A stretch of DNA of 64,000 bases. It comes from an uncultured Bacillota bacterium (GTDB lineage: Bacteria; Bacillota; Clostridia; Peptostreptococcales; Anaerovoracaceae). Each line of letters opens with the position of its first letter. Position 1 is the first letter of the stretch. The position numbers and the translations under genes are program-made. The stretch is from the NCBI GenBank assembly GCA_927441425.1, contig CAKMKG010000013.1, positions 1 to 64,000 of the forward strand, written 5' to 3'. Below are positions 1 through 7,734 of the stretch, piece by piece. The notes below the pieces were generated by a model, which ran no database searches, was not told where the DNA came from, and was given only the letters and a program-made list of their open reading frames with translations.

Positions 1-1
1 G

Positions 2-172
2 TTAACTTCAACTGGTAAATCTGCAACAAAAACTTTAACAAACTGTTCAACTTATAGTTTCAATACAAGCTTTTCTATTAATGCAGCGAAAACATACAAG
101 GTTAAACTCGATGTAACCGAGACCACTAATGGCACATCTAATAAAGGGGTTTATTATAGCAACTCATTCTAA
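2..172 (+). CDS. C-terminal end of an unidentified, probably exported protein (partial)
   Basis: An open frame enters from the left edge and stops at TAA 170-172, giving 56 residues. The composition is rich in Thr, Ser and Asn with alternating hydrophobic residues and ends in Tyr-Tyr-Ser-Asn-Ser-Phe, as in beta-rich surface or secreted proteins. A strong hairpin terminator follows 3 nt later, which supports a real gene end. The start and any signal peptide lie outside the window, so no function is assigned. It converges on the anti-sigma gene downstream. Confidence 0.55.
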   Translation, partial: LTSTGKSATKTLTNCSTYSFNTSFSINAAKTYKVKLDVTETTNGTSNKGVYYSNSF

Positions 173-175
173 AAG

Positions 176-205
176 GAGGGGGTGTTTAATCTCACCCCCT
201 CTTTT
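176..205. terminator. Bidirectional intrinsic terminator
   Basis: A perfect 9-bp stem GAGGGGGTG / CACCCCCTC (176-184 with 193-201) is followed by TTTT on the plus strand and preceded by AAAA, so it can serve both the upstream partial gene and the convergent anti-sigma gene. Confidence 0.85.
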
Positions 206-206
206 G

Positions 207-938
207 CTATTCTTTTGGCGTTAGTATTGATAAAATTTCTTCCTTAGTTATCTTTCCAGCAACATCAATTGAATAATCATCCGTAATATAACTGCCAGAG
301 TTGCCACCATCCCCAAATGGATTCTCAGAAATGTAAATCATACCATCCTCTGTTTTGAACTCCTCTGTTATGCCAACAATACTTATCGAGAGTCCTTCTT
401 TCGGAATGCTTTGTTGGATCACTGTAAGAAGTTGACCGTCATTATCTTTGTAAACATAGACCGCATAATAAAGATCATTTCCTGTTTTGGTTATTGTTAA
501 AGATTCCAAAGAAAATCTTTTGGGAATGTTATTAGTTAGAAATAGGTCTGGAAAATATTTTTTACCTTTATTCAAATCACTTTCATTCTTTATTTCTTGA
601 ACTATGCTATCATCTTTAACGTACTTTTTGGACTCATTGGTACCGATTGAAAACTGATTTTGCAATTTTATAAACTGTTTTTCGATATTAAAGCTAGAGG
701 CACTGACAGAACCATTTGAAAGTAGAATCCCTACCGTGCCTGATATTATAATTAAAAACAAAAAGGATGCAGCTATGGTAAAATACTTAATATATTTAGG
801 CTTTTTTCTTGCTGGATACTTACTTAAATCTAAATCGACATAATCGATATCTTTATAAAAATCAATGGAGTCAAAATCATTCTCATAAACCTCTTTTACC
901 GCGTTACTCAATGCCTCTTCGTACTTAACATTGCTCAT
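207..938 (-). CDS. Putative membrane anti-sigma factor
   Basis: A 243-residue protein with an N-terminal cytoplasmic acidic segment (about 1-50), one membrane helix at about 52-75 preceded by a Lys-rich stop-transfer-like stretch, and an extracellular C-terminal domain of about 165 residues that resembles DUF4367-type domains of Gram-positive anti-sigma factors. It would hold the adjacent ECF sigma factor inactive at the membrane until an envelope signal arrives. The ATG at 938 is chosen because GGGGG lies just upstream; a start 7 codons earlier is possible but has no good binding site. It overlaps the 3' end of the sigma gene by 14 nt, indicating translational coupling. The pairing is seen in the sequence; the anti-sigma role is inferred from gene order and topology. 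Confidence 0.75.
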   Translation of the reverse strand: MSNVKYEEALSNAVKEVYENDFDSIDFYKDIDYVDLDLSKYPARKKPKYIKYFTIAASFLFLIIISGTVGILLSNGSVSASSFNIEKQFIKLQNQFSIGTNESKKYVKDDSIVQEIKNESDLNKGKKYFPDLFLTNNIPKRFSLESLTITKTGNDLYYAVYVYKDNDGQLLTVIQQSIPKEGLSISIVGITEEFKTEDGMIYISENPFGDGGNSGSYITDDYSIDVAGKITKEEILSILTPKE

Positions 939-1464
939 ATAGCATCCCCCTTTCTGCAATTATTTTTCTACATTTTTTTAGACCTCTAAAATGAATTGTC
1001 CTGACAGTATTATTGTTTATATGTAGTATATCTGAAATTTCTTTCAGAGTCATGTCGTAAACAAAATGTAAAACAAAAATCTGATGTTCTTCCTCTGACA
1101 GCCTATTCATAAACGATAATACAAAAATTTTATCCTCTATTGCTTTAGTAAAATCATTGTAATCAATTTCTTTATTCCAATCAAGCTCTGAAATCTCAAC
1201 ACTTTCAAATTGCTCGAACTTTTTATTTCTCGAATAAAAACGCTTTGCTTCTGTTTTGGCTATACTAAAAATCCATGACTTCATTTTTTCATTCTCTTTT
1301 AAACTATGTAATCCTTGCAAAGCTTGAACCATCGTGTTCTGGAATATTTCTTCCATAGCAAAACTATCTTTACGGGTTAAGTTAAAAATAAATTTCTGTA
1401 AGTCTTTGCTGTAATTCTGACATAATTCCTGAAAGAGCCTATACTTTAGTTTATCAATTTTCAT
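925..1464 (-). CDS. ECF-type RNA polymerase sigma factor (sigma-70 family)
   Basis: A 179-residue sigma factor with region 2 at about 20-85 (the segment with EEIFQNTMVQA and WIFSIAKTEAKRF) and region 4 at about 120-168, where LSEEEHQIFVLHF and the helix-turn-helix TLKEISDILHINNNTVRT are clear. Length and the absence of regions 1 and 3 fit the extracytoplasmic function group. It directs RNA polymerase to a small set of promoters, usually including its own, in response to release by the anti-sigma protein encoded immediately downstream and overlapping. Which subgroup and what signal cannot be told from sequence alone. Confidence 0.88.
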   Translation of the reverse strand: MKIDKLKYRLFQELCQNYSKDLQKFIFNLTRKDSFAMEEIFQNTMVQALQGLHSLKENEKMKSWIFSIAKTEAKRFYSRNKKFEQFESVEISELDWNKEIDYNDFTKAIEDKIFVLSFMNRLSEEEHQIFVLHFVYDMTLKEISDILHINNNTVRTIHFRGLKKCRKIIAERGMLYEQC

Positions 1465-1707
1465 GTTTAAATCCTTATAATACTGTTGTTAGTCAACGAT
1501 TTTCTCCAAGTTAATGATAACCCATTTCCTGATTTGCCGCGTTGTTTAATTATGTCAAAAAAAGTTTAAATTTCGTCAATTGTTCATATTTCGTATGCTG
1601 TAAGGGATATACATCTAGATGTTTAGAATTGGGTACAAATAGATATTTGTTTTTGTAACCTCTTTGTATGATGTGTTAGAATAATCATAGCTTGGTGATA
1701 TGTAGAA

Positions 1708-1766
1708 ATGCTCCCTTCACAATTAACAGTGTTGTTATATTTCACTGTCTCTCATAAAGGGAGCAT
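1708..1766. other. Two-tier inverted repeat in a 459-nt gap
   Basis: In the stretch 1465-1923, which holds no gene I can support, a perfect 10-bp outer arm ATGCTCCCTT / AAGGGAGCAT (1708-1717 with 1757-1766) encloses a second 6-bp arm ACAGTG / CACTGT (1726-1731 with 1743-1748). No T-tract follows, so it is not a standard terminator. It could be a structured RNA, an operator or a remnant of a small mobile element; the function is unknown. Confidence 0.6.
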
Positions 1767-1923
1767 ATCAATTGTTCGGTTAGGTTCTTGCTGATTTTGG
1801 TGAGATATAGTGTAGCAAATCACCATGTATGGTATACTCATGCTACATACAGACAACATCTATAATAGTAGTGGCAATTTAAATAAATAATATGCAAATT
1901 AAGTATATGGTGGAGGGAAGTCT

Positions 1924-2184
1924 ATGATCACGATTTGGAATCAAAGAGAAGTTTTTATTGGGTATGCCTCTCAAGAACTGAAGTCTATTATGAATATGCT
2001 TACTGAAAATAAAATAAAATATAAATGCAGAGTATTTAGCAATAGCAGTGCACACTTTTTCAATTCGAAGGTATTATCGATGGATGTTTTCGGTTTGAAT
2101 AATGATCCGTCCAAGATATACTATGTCTATGTACATAGCAGAGATTATGATAATGCAGCTGCATTAGTGAAAAATAAAGGGTGA
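1924..2184 (+). CDS. Small protein, possibly DUF2007-like
   Basis: An 86-residue soluble protein starting at ATG 1924 behind GGAGGGAAG. The pattern of a short strand, a helix (ASQELKSIMNMLTENKI), a second strand region and a C-terminal helix near RDYDNAAALVK resembles the ferredoxin-like fold of DUF2007 putative signal-transducing proteins, which commonly begin with a receptor-like strand and a short helix. That similarity is by eye and weak. Neighbours do not indicate a role. Confidence 0.55.
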   Translation: MITIWNQREVFIGYASQELKSIMNMLTENKIKYKCRVFSNSSAHFFNSKVLSMDVFGLNNDPSKIYYVYVHSRDYDNAAALVKNKG

Positions 2185-2218
2185 TGTCAGATGCAATATG
2201 GAGAAACCCTGAAAGATC

Positions 2219-2413
2219 TCAATCAATCTTGTGACCTGATTGATCTTTCATGACGGTGGAGTTGTTCTGGTTTTTGCTCAATCCGTTTATATATGCAATG
2301 TATTCGTCGATCTGATCTTCAATGGATAATGGTAATCCTGATTTGCTAGCCAGAGCCTTTTGGGTCAATCCCGTTTTTTTTCTATATTTCTTTTTATTCT
2401 CATTCAGCGCCAT
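2219..2413 (-). CDS. Short XRE-like helix-turn-helix fragment
   Basis: A 64-residue open frame starting at ATG 2413 behind TTAAGGAA. Residues 10-30 (KYRKKTGLTQKALASKSGLP) look like helices 1-2 of an XRE/Cro-type helix-turn-helix, but the second half (polar, Asn/Gln rich) does not complete the five-helix domain. It may be a degraded regulator gene or a chance frame. An opposing 20-codon frame (2191-2253) follows the upstream gene and also looks truncated, which suggests decay in this stretch. Confidence 0.35.
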   Translation of the reverse strand: MALNENKKKYRKKTGLTQKALASKSGLPLSIEDQIDEYIAYINGLSKNQNNSTVMKDQSGHKID

Positions 2414-2533
2414 TTCCTTAACCTCAATAAATTTGCATTGGCAGGGATACTTTTTAACAGTATTTTATATTTTTTGAAAGTGTTATTTTGTTGATTGTTG
2501 TAGTCGATGAAAAATAATTTCGGTGTAAATACA

Positions 2534-2574
2534 AAAAACCATCCAATACAGTGTTTCTGTAAACGATGGTTTTT
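2534..2574 (-). terminator. Terminator of the NCS1 permease operon
   Basis: Outer arms AAAAACCATC / GATGGTTTTT (2534-2543 with 2565-2574) with an inner ACAG/CTGT pair; on the minus strand a T-rich tail follows. It lies 60 nt after the permease stop. Confidence 0.75.
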
Positions 2575-2634
2575 CATTTGGCCTTATAATCCTATTACGG
2601 ATTTCAATATTGAATTTTTGATGCAAACTGCAGC

Positions 2635-4041
2635 TTACTGTTCGTATCCGCCCTTTTTCATTTTAAAGCATACCATCTTGCTCAGGATGTAATACATGAT
2701 GGTGCAATAGACTGCTACAGCGCCGGTTGCCGTGGCATATCGAAAAGCGGCGGTGTATTCCAGTGAGATGGGATCAAGGAAGAAGTAATAAACCGGAGTA
2801 GCTGATATGAACACAAATACAGCAACGGGATTAAAGCCCTTCCAGAAATAGAACTTTGATTCCGGCGTCTTGTTATAGAACTGCCGCATATCCCATTTCT
2901 GATTTCTCAGGAGGAAAAAGTCTACCACCGCCATCATTGAAATCGGGCAGTAAATCAGGCAGGCCAGGCCAAGGATAAAATAGAAATGGTCATAGATCAG
3001 ATTGGACCAAAACAGCCCGATGAAAGTTGGGATCATATAAACAGCCGTTACGATGAACCATCTCTGCCTGAACAAGGCTTTGATTTGCTTTAACCCAAGA
3101 GAGGTGGTGTATATCATGATGGAGTTGGCGGATATGTTCGCGATACTGACAAGGATTAAGGCTAGGATTCCAAGTGCACCTCCGCAGATCGGAATCATCC
3201 AGGAGGCAGGGTCACTGTCGCCTATGAGCAGCGCTGCCGCAGCTCCAAGACCTGTACCAACAGTAGCGGCAAATACAAGCCCTAATATATTGGGCCAGAA
3301 AGCTGCCCTTGATGTCTTGCAGATTCTTGCAAGGCCACCGATGTTAGGCCACCATGAGAAACCGGCGCCAAGGCTGAGCTCAAAAGCAATGAGGAAGTTT
3401 AACCACGGATCATCAAAGGGTTCCAAAGCCGGCATTTGTGCGATTTCGCCCCAGCCAACATTTTTGCTGATGATGAAGATAAGTACGACAATAACGACTA
3501 GGAATACAGGAACAACGATGGAACTCATGATCTTGATCATGTGCGGGCCTCTCAGAGTGACGAACCAGCAGAAAAAAGCAACAATCAATCCAAATAGGAC
3601 AACATACAGGTTGGATGAAAAATCCTTTCCGGTTAAGTGATTCAAAATCTGGATTACAGATCTGGAAACCAAAGTACATAGAACGATGGTCCAGCCAACG
3701 GTAACGACCGCGTTAAGCACCAAATAGGATTTTGTTCCGTTATGTCCAAGATAGCTGATTGAGGAGGTAAAGCCATCGACTCCATATTTTGCAGAAGGCA
3801 GTGAGGTTGACATGCTAAGCAGTATGATTGAAATCATATTGCCGGATATGGATGCAATGATTGCAAGCTTAAAATCGACAAAAAGTGCAAGGGTACCTCC
3901 AATCAAGAAGCACCATGTGGCGACGGCAAAGCCGGTGATAACGAAGGAATAATCCCGGAAACCATATTCCCGATCCTTCTTCATAATTGGTAAAAGGTCA
4001 AACTGAACTTCACTGTTGATGTTCGCTTCGTGTTTACTCAT
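2635..4041 (-). CDS. NCS1-family permease (purine/cytosine permease-like)
   Basis: A 468-residue polytopic membrane protein with about 12 hydrophobic segments; the N-terminal part (residues about 20-60, with DYSFVITGFAVATWCF and GGTLALFVDF) and the SWWPNIGGLARICKTSRAAFWPN stretch resemble NCS1 transporters of nucleobases, allantoin and hydantoins. Such proteins are sodium or proton symporters. ATG 4041 is preferred over a GTG two codons earlier because AGGGAGGAAA is 9 nt upstream. It ends an apparent three-gene operon: ureohydrolase, small membrane protein, permease. That context suggests import of a guanidino or related nitrogen compound for the ureohydrolase; the true substrate cannot be read from sequence. 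Confidence 0.85.
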   Translation of the reverse strand: MSKHEANINSEVQFDLLPIMKKDREYGFRDYSFVITGFAVATWCFLIGGTLALFVDFKLAIIASISGNMISIILLSMSTSLPSAKYGVDGFTSSISYLGHNGTKSYLVLNAVVTVGWTIVLCTLVSRSVIQILNHLTGKDFSSNLYVVLFGLIVAFFCWFVTLRGPHMIKIMSSIVVPVFLVVIVVLIFIISKNVGWGEIAQMPALEPFDDPWLNFLIAFELSLGAGFSWWPNIGGLARICKTSRAAFWPNILGLVFAATVGTGLGAAAALLIGDSDPASWMIPICGGALGILALILVSIANISANSIMIYTTSLGLKQIKALFRQRWFIVTAVYMIPTFIGLFWSNLIYDHFYFILGLACLIYCPISMMAVVDFFLLRNQKWDMRQFYNKTPESKFYFWKGFNPVAVFVFISATPVYYFFLDPISLEYTAAFRYATATGAVAVYCTIMYYILSKMVCFKMKKGGYEQ

Positions 4042-4055
4042 AATCACTTTCCTCC

Positions 4056-4268
4056 CTAAAATAGCTTAATCGCATAATACAGGAGCGGGAGGATGCCAAG
4101 TACAAGGAATGTTGCGGCAATACCGATCCAGTCTGCTTTGGGCAGAGGGTCAACGATTTTTCCTTCTCTTTCTATTTCTTCCAGTCTGATAAACAGGTCG
4201 TTTTCATTGTCGGGGCTCATTTCAGTCTTCCCCGTGAGTTCTTCCCGAATAGACATCATGCTTTCCAT
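4056..4268 (-). CDS. Small single-pass membrane protein of the permease operon
   Basis: A 70-residue protein with a charged cytoplasmic N-terminal part (acidic, ending DPLPKADW) and one membrane helix at about 47-67, finishing with Lys-Leu-Phe. ATG 4268 has GGAGG 7 nt upstream. It sits 14 nt before the permease start and 24 nt after the ureohydrolase stop, so the three are very likely co-transcribed. It may be a small accessory subunit of the transporter, by analogy with other transporters that have a one-helix partner; no family is recognised. Confidence 0.75.
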   Translation of the reverse strand: MESMMSIREELTGKTEMSPDNENDLFIRLEEIEREGKIVDPLPKADWIGIAATFLVLGILPLLYYAIKLF

Positions 4269-4292
4269 AATTACCTCCGAAACATCATATTA

Positions 4293-5180
4293 TTATTTTG
4301 ATAATTTACCATACACCTCATAGATAATTTTTAACGCAGCCCATGAGGTAATATTGTTCACACTGTCAAGGGGTGGGGATACCTCCACAAGGTCCATGGC
4401 GACAACCGGAAGGTTCGTCATAAGGAACTTAATCATTTCCATTAGCTCTCTTGAGGATAAGCCACCGGCTTCCGGAGTCCCGGTTCCCGGAGCAAAGGCG
4501 GGATCGAGAACGTCAATATCAAGACTTATGTACAAGGCATCATAGCCATCAAATTTAGCTTTCAGCTTTTCGCAGGCAGCTTGCCAACCATCAGAAAAAA
4601 CATCGTATGCTCTGATTCTAAGAAGGTCCGGGTTTTCCTTGTAGAATACCACTTCCTCGTTTTCATAGGACCGGATGCCCACTTGGGCCAGATCTGCAGG
4701 TTTGATGACATCTTCAACTGCTCGCCGCAACGGGGTGGCGTGGGACCATTTTGAGCCATCATACTCATCGCACAGGTCGGGATGGGAGTCAAAGTGAATG
4801 ATGCCGATTCGCTTGCCTTTATAGTGTTGTCCGTAGGCCTTGGTCAGCGGGATCGTCACGGAATGGTCTCCTCCCAAAAAAAGACAGAATGCGCCTGTTT
4901 CGAGAAGATTGAGCGCCTCCTTTTCGACTTCGGCATAATATTCCTTCCAGTTCAAGCTGAATGGAACATCGCCATGGTCATACACCTTTAGGCTCTCAAT
5001 TTCAAATCCTTCTTCTGTCGTTGCAGGAAGATACCTCGAAAGACTTCTGATTTTTTCGGGAGCCATGGCAGAGCCTTTTCCACAGCTTACTGCTCCGTCG
5101 AAAGGAATGCCCATCACGGCAACATCTGCGCCTTTCATTTCTTCACAATTTAATTCTCCCCAGGGTTTTAAGTCAACCAT
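4293..5180 (-). CDS. Agmatinase/arginase family ureohydrolase
   Basis: A 295-residue binuclear manganese enzyme. The metal-binding signatures are all present: GGDHSVT at about 104, HFDSHPDLCDEYDG at about 130, and SLDIDVLDPAFAPGTGTPEAGG at about 220. Enzymes of this family split urea from agmatine, arginine, guanidinobutyrate or, in some members, guanidine. Agmatinase is the commonest annotation for this length and motif set, but the neighbouring NCS1 permease is not a known agmatine carrier, so another guanidino substrate is possible. First gene of the minus-strand operon; start ATG 5180 with AGAGGTG upstream. Confidence 0.88.
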   Translation of the reverse strand: MVDLKPWGELNCEEMKGADVAVMGIPFDGAVSCGKGSAMAPEKIRSLSRYLPATTEEGFEIESLKVYDHGDVPFSLNWKEYYAEVEKEALNLLETGAFCLFLGGDHSVTIPLTKAYGQHYKGKRIGIIHFDSHPDLCDEYDGSKWSHATPLRRAVEDVIKPADLAQVGIRSYENEEVVFYKENPDLLRIRAYDVFSDGWQAACEKLKAKFDGYDALYISLDIDVLDPAFAPGTGTPEAGGLSSRELMEMIKFLMTNLPVVAMDLVEVSPPLDSVNNITSWAALKIIYEVYGKLSK

Positions 5181-5245
5181 TCAAACACCTCTTTCCGATT
5201 GCCGGCAATGCTGCAAGCAAATAATAAACCTTATTTTTCTTAAAT

Positions 5246-5332
5246 ATACTGTTTTTATTTCTAAGTTAAAACAGTATAAAGTGGTATTTATTGAGAATAA
5301 AAATACTACTATAGTTGTAGACAAATACTACT
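5246..5332. promoter_or_regulatory. Repeat array between the ureohydrolase operon and its LuxR-type regulator
   Basis: The 198-nt divergent region contains a perfect 10-bp inverted repeat ATACTGTTTT / AAAACAGTAT (5246-5255 with 5268-5277) and three related 10-mers: AGTGGTATTT at 5280-5289 (inverted), AAATACTACT at 5301-5310 and the same again at 5323-5332. Start-to-start spacing is 21 and 22 bp, about two helical turns. These are good candidate binding sites for the LuxR-type regulator encoded next to them. Confidence 0.6.
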
Positions 5333-5378
5333 GATCATGATAGGATTTGTCTATGCCATGGGATGCGAAGGAGGATTT

Positions 5379-6182
5379 ATGCTGACACAGACTGAATGGG
5401 AAAAGCTCAATGATTTGGTGATAACCATCAACAATATTGGTGATTCGGCTGCCATGAGAACTGCTTTTCTCCAGAAGCTTATGACTCTCATTGACTTTGA
5501 TTTTTCGGAATTTGACATCGGTATCATCAAGAAGGCAGCAGCTCCCCAGCTGGTTGATCCTATCATTGTGAGCAAATTCAGCAAGAAGTTCGAGGAGGAA
5601 TTCATTTACCAGTACGAAAATATTTTTGCCCCAATGGATTATGTGAACTGGGTTTTTATGAGCCCGGAGTCTCTTGTGTACAGAGAATCAGATCTGCTGA
5701 ACGAGGAAGTTCGAAAACAGAGCCCGTTCTACCTGAACTATTTAAAGGTGTATGATTTGGTGTACATTTCCGGAATTGTCCTTGCCTGCAGAGGAAGGTT
5801 TCACGGAGCGATCAGCCTTTACAAATGCCAACGAAACGGAGACTTTTCCGACAGAGATGTATACATATTAAAGCAGCTCCAGCCACATTTACATGCAAGA
5901 TTTGAAGCAGACGCAAAAAATATCAGAAAAAACGAAAAAAGCCTTTCTTATATGCTGAAAAATCAATTCGGGCTTACGAATAGAGAAATTGAGATCATGG
6001 GGATGATTTATCTGGGATACAGCAACGCGCATATTGCTGACAAGGCAGGAATTGCCCTTAATACTGTGAAAAAGCACATCTATAATATTTACGAAAAACT
6101 GGAAGTGAAGAATCGGACGCAGCTTGTGAAATTTATTATTAACAAAAATCTTTCCGGAATTTGGAAAGAAGAATCAGCCTAG
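5379..6182 (+). CDS. LuxR-type transcriptional regulator
   Basis: A 267-residue regulator. The C-terminal 60 residues are a clear LuxR/GerE helix-turn-helix: LTNREIEIMGMIYLGYSNAHIA followed by LNTVKKHIYNIYEKLEVKNRTQLVKF. The N-terminal 190 residues have no obvious receiver Asp pocket and look like a GAF/PAS-like ligand domain. ATG 5379 is selected since GGAGG lies 4 nt upstream; an earlier in-frame start lacks a site. It is divergent from the ureohydrolase/permease operon across a repeat array and probably controls it in response to a small molecule. Confidence 0.85.
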   Translation: MLTQTEWEKLNDLVITINNIGDSAAMRTAFLQKLMTLIDFDFSEFDIGIIKKAAAPQLVDPIIVSKFSKKFEEEFIYQYENIFAPMDYVNWVFMSPESLVYRESDLLNEEVRKQSPFYLNYLKVYDLVYISGIVLACRGRFHGAISLYKCQRNGDFSDRDVYILKQLQPHLHARFEADAKNIRKNEKSLSYMLKNQFGLTNREIEIMGMIYLGYSNAHIADKAGIALNTVKKHIYNIYEKLEVKNRTQLVKFIINKNLSGIWKEESA

Positions 6183-6200
6183 GAAAAGGAAGTGATTGTG

Positions 6201-6575
6201 ATGGTCGACTTTGATGAAGTGGGGATCATGCTGGACGAAGTTGCCGCTGGATTACCGCAGGAATTTTACAAGGAGCTCAATGGAGGTATCATCCTGCTGC
6301 CCGATGTGAAAAGAAATAAAATAAGCGGGAGGAACGATCTATATATTATGGGGGAGTATCATAGAGGCGGAGGCCTGGGAAGATATATCGCCATTTATTA
6401 TGGATCCTTTGAACGTGTTCATGGGCATTTGGGGAGGGAAGCTTTGAAAGAGAAGCTTGCGCATACGTTGAAGCATGAGTTTACCCATCACATGGAATCC
6501 TTGGCCGGGGAACGTGGGTTGGAAAAGAAGGATGAACAATTTTTAGCGGATTATTTGAGGCCCAGGAGCAGATGA
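6201..6575 (+). CDS. Small zincin-like metallopeptidase
   Basis: A 124-residue protein with the zinc signature HEFTHHMES (about residues 92-100) and a downstream acidic segment DEQFLADYL that could give the third ligand. Size and layout match the metallopeptidase family PF06262, minimal cytoplasmic zincins of unclear substrate. ATG 6201 is preferred (AAGGAAGTG upstream) over an in-frame GTG 9 nt earlier. It follows the LuxR-type gene by 18 nt and may share its transcript. Confidence 0.8.
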   Translation: MVDFDEVGIMLDEVAAGLPQEFYKELNGGIILLPDVKRNKISGRNDLYIMGEYHRGGGLGRYIAIYYGSFERVHGHLGREALKEKLAHTLKHEFTHHMESLAGERGLEKKDEQFLADYLRPRSR

Positions 6576-6718
6576 AGCACCTTTGACGAGAAGAATATTT
6601 GACTAATCGTTGAATTCGTTTGCTTAAATCTCCCAAAAATGATATCATTAAGGTGATCTATCGTTAATTTTGCTATTTAATATTTTATATAAATAGAAAA
6701 TCAAAAGGAGGGTATCGT

Positions 6719-7066
6719 ATGAATCTGATCAATGAGAGTGTCCAACACGCCAAGTTTGGTGCGGGAGCAATTGTAAATATAGAACAGAGCAGAGTCGTTG
6801 TAAAGTTTGCTGATGAAAAACAAGGTGAGAAAAGTTTTATTTTCCCTGATGCGTTTGAAACTTATTTAAAGCTTGATAGTGCGAAAGTTCAAAAAGAAGT
6901 GATGAAGCAATTAAGCTTGAAAAAAGAGCAGGTTGTTCTGGATAAAGAAATTAAGATGCAGGAAAACCAAAAGAAGGAAGAGGAAATAAAAGAAGAGAAA
7001 TTGGAGCTGGCAAAAAGCAAAAAAAAGACTGCAAAGGCAGCTGCTGCAAAAAAGAAAATGGCATAG
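6719..7066 (+). CDS. Small protein with Tudor-like N-terminus and Lys-rich tail
   Basis: A 115-residue protein; residues 8-50 (VQHAKFGAGAIVNIEQSRVVVKF) resemble the small beta-barrel found at the C-terminus of UvrD/PcrA helicases and in CarD-like proteins, which bind RNA polymerase or nucleic acid. Residues 58-115 form a charged helix ending in an Ala-Lys rich tail, typical of nucleic acid contact. AAGGAGGG precedes ATG 6719. The role is not known; a function with RNA polymerase or DNA is only an inference. Confidence 0.7.
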   Translation: MNLINESVQHAKFGAGAIVNIEQSRVVVKFADEKQGEKSFIFPDAFETYLKLDSAKVQKEVMKQLSLKKEQVVLDKEIKMQENQKKEEEIKEEKLELAKSKKKTAKAAAAKKKMA

Positions 7067-7084
7067 AACAAAACCTGATAAAGC

Positions 7085-7113
7085 AAAAGAGGAAGATTCG
7101 TCTTCCTCTTTTT
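7085..7113. terminator. Convergent terminator
   Basis: Stem AAAAGAGGAAGA / TCTTCCTCTTTT with a TTCG loop (7097-7100), followed by a T run and preceded by an A run. It can end both the gene on the left and the small gene on the right. Confidence 0.9.
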
Positions 7114-7122
7114 CGTTCATCA

Positions 7123-7266
7123 TTAATTGGACTCATTAATCTGCTTTTGAAGATCTGTGATATCTTCTGTCCAACTTTTTATAGCATTTTTATCATCATT
7201 CGCATAAGCTTTACTTAGCGCTTGCTTGTATGACAATAATTTAAATTCCATTGTTTGCTTGTCCAT
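7123..7266 (-). CDS. 47-residue hypothetical protein
   Basis: A short frame beginning at ATG 7266 with GAGGGGGG 7 nt upstream and stopping at TAA just before the shared terminator. The product is a soluble, mainly helical peptide (MDKQTMEFKLLSYKQALSKA then a polar helix ending LQKQINESN), suggestive of one helical hairpin. The strong ribosome binding site and the terminator make it a credible gene. No family is recognised. Confidence 0.65.
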   Translation of the reverse strand: MDKQTMEFKLLSYKQALSKAYANDDKNAIKSWTEDITDLQKQINESN

Positions 7267-7459
7267 AACGCCACCCCCCTCAGTTTACATAATAATTATA
7301 CCACAATTAAAACCGATTTGCAAATGCGGTTTCAGTAAGCATTTTATTGCTTTTCCATAAATTTGAGAGTACGATAAATAAAAAACAAAAGGATATGTTA
7401 TGTCAAACTTATATTAGTATTTTAAAATAGATGCTTCAGGTTTTAAGTGGGATGGAAAG

Positions 7460-7468
7460 TGGTATAAT
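7460..7468 (+). promoter_or_regulatory. Extended -10 promoter element
   Basis: TGGTATAAT fits an extended -10 (TGnTATAAT), 32 nt before the first ATG of the next small gene. No good -35 is seen. The stretch 7267-7459 has no other feature I can support. Confidence 0.55.
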
Positions 7469-7499
7469 AGAATGAATAGAAAATAAGGGGAGGATTATT

Positions 7500-7652
7500 A
7501 TGGATTCGCATGACAAGGGGAGGATTATTATGAAATCAAAAAACAAGCTGCTGATTTTTCTGGGAGCATATTTATCCGTCGGAGTTCTATTTTTAGCCTT
7601 CTGTAAAAGGTTTGTGACCGGCGGCTGCTGCTTTGATACAAAAGAAAAATAA
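7500..7652 (+). CDS. Small membrane protein with duplicated ribosome binding site and start
   Basis: A frame of 50 codons from ATG 7500 or 40 codons from the in-frame ATG 7530. An 18-bp unit (AAGGGGAGGATTATTATG) carrying both the binding site and the start is present twice, at 7485-7502 and 7515-7532, exactly 10 codons apart. The shared part has one hydrophobic helix (KLLIFLGAYLSVGVLFLAF) and a Cys pair in GGCCFDTKEK. Either or both starts may be used. The function is unknown. Confidence 0.65.
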   Translation: MDSHDKGRIIMKSKNKLLIFLGAYLSVGVLFLAFCKRFVTGGCCFDTKEK

Positions 7653-7734
7653 TACTATTTTGCATCTGAGGGGCTGAACAATGGTTTGGTCCCTTTTTAT
7701 AGATGGGAAATTTGATAAAGGACAAGGGATTGAT

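Noticed and set aside
3053..3640. 195-codon plus-strand frame opposite the permease gene
   Set aside because: It is the complement of a membrane protein gene with clear homology, lacks a good ribosome binding site and has a low-complexity composition.
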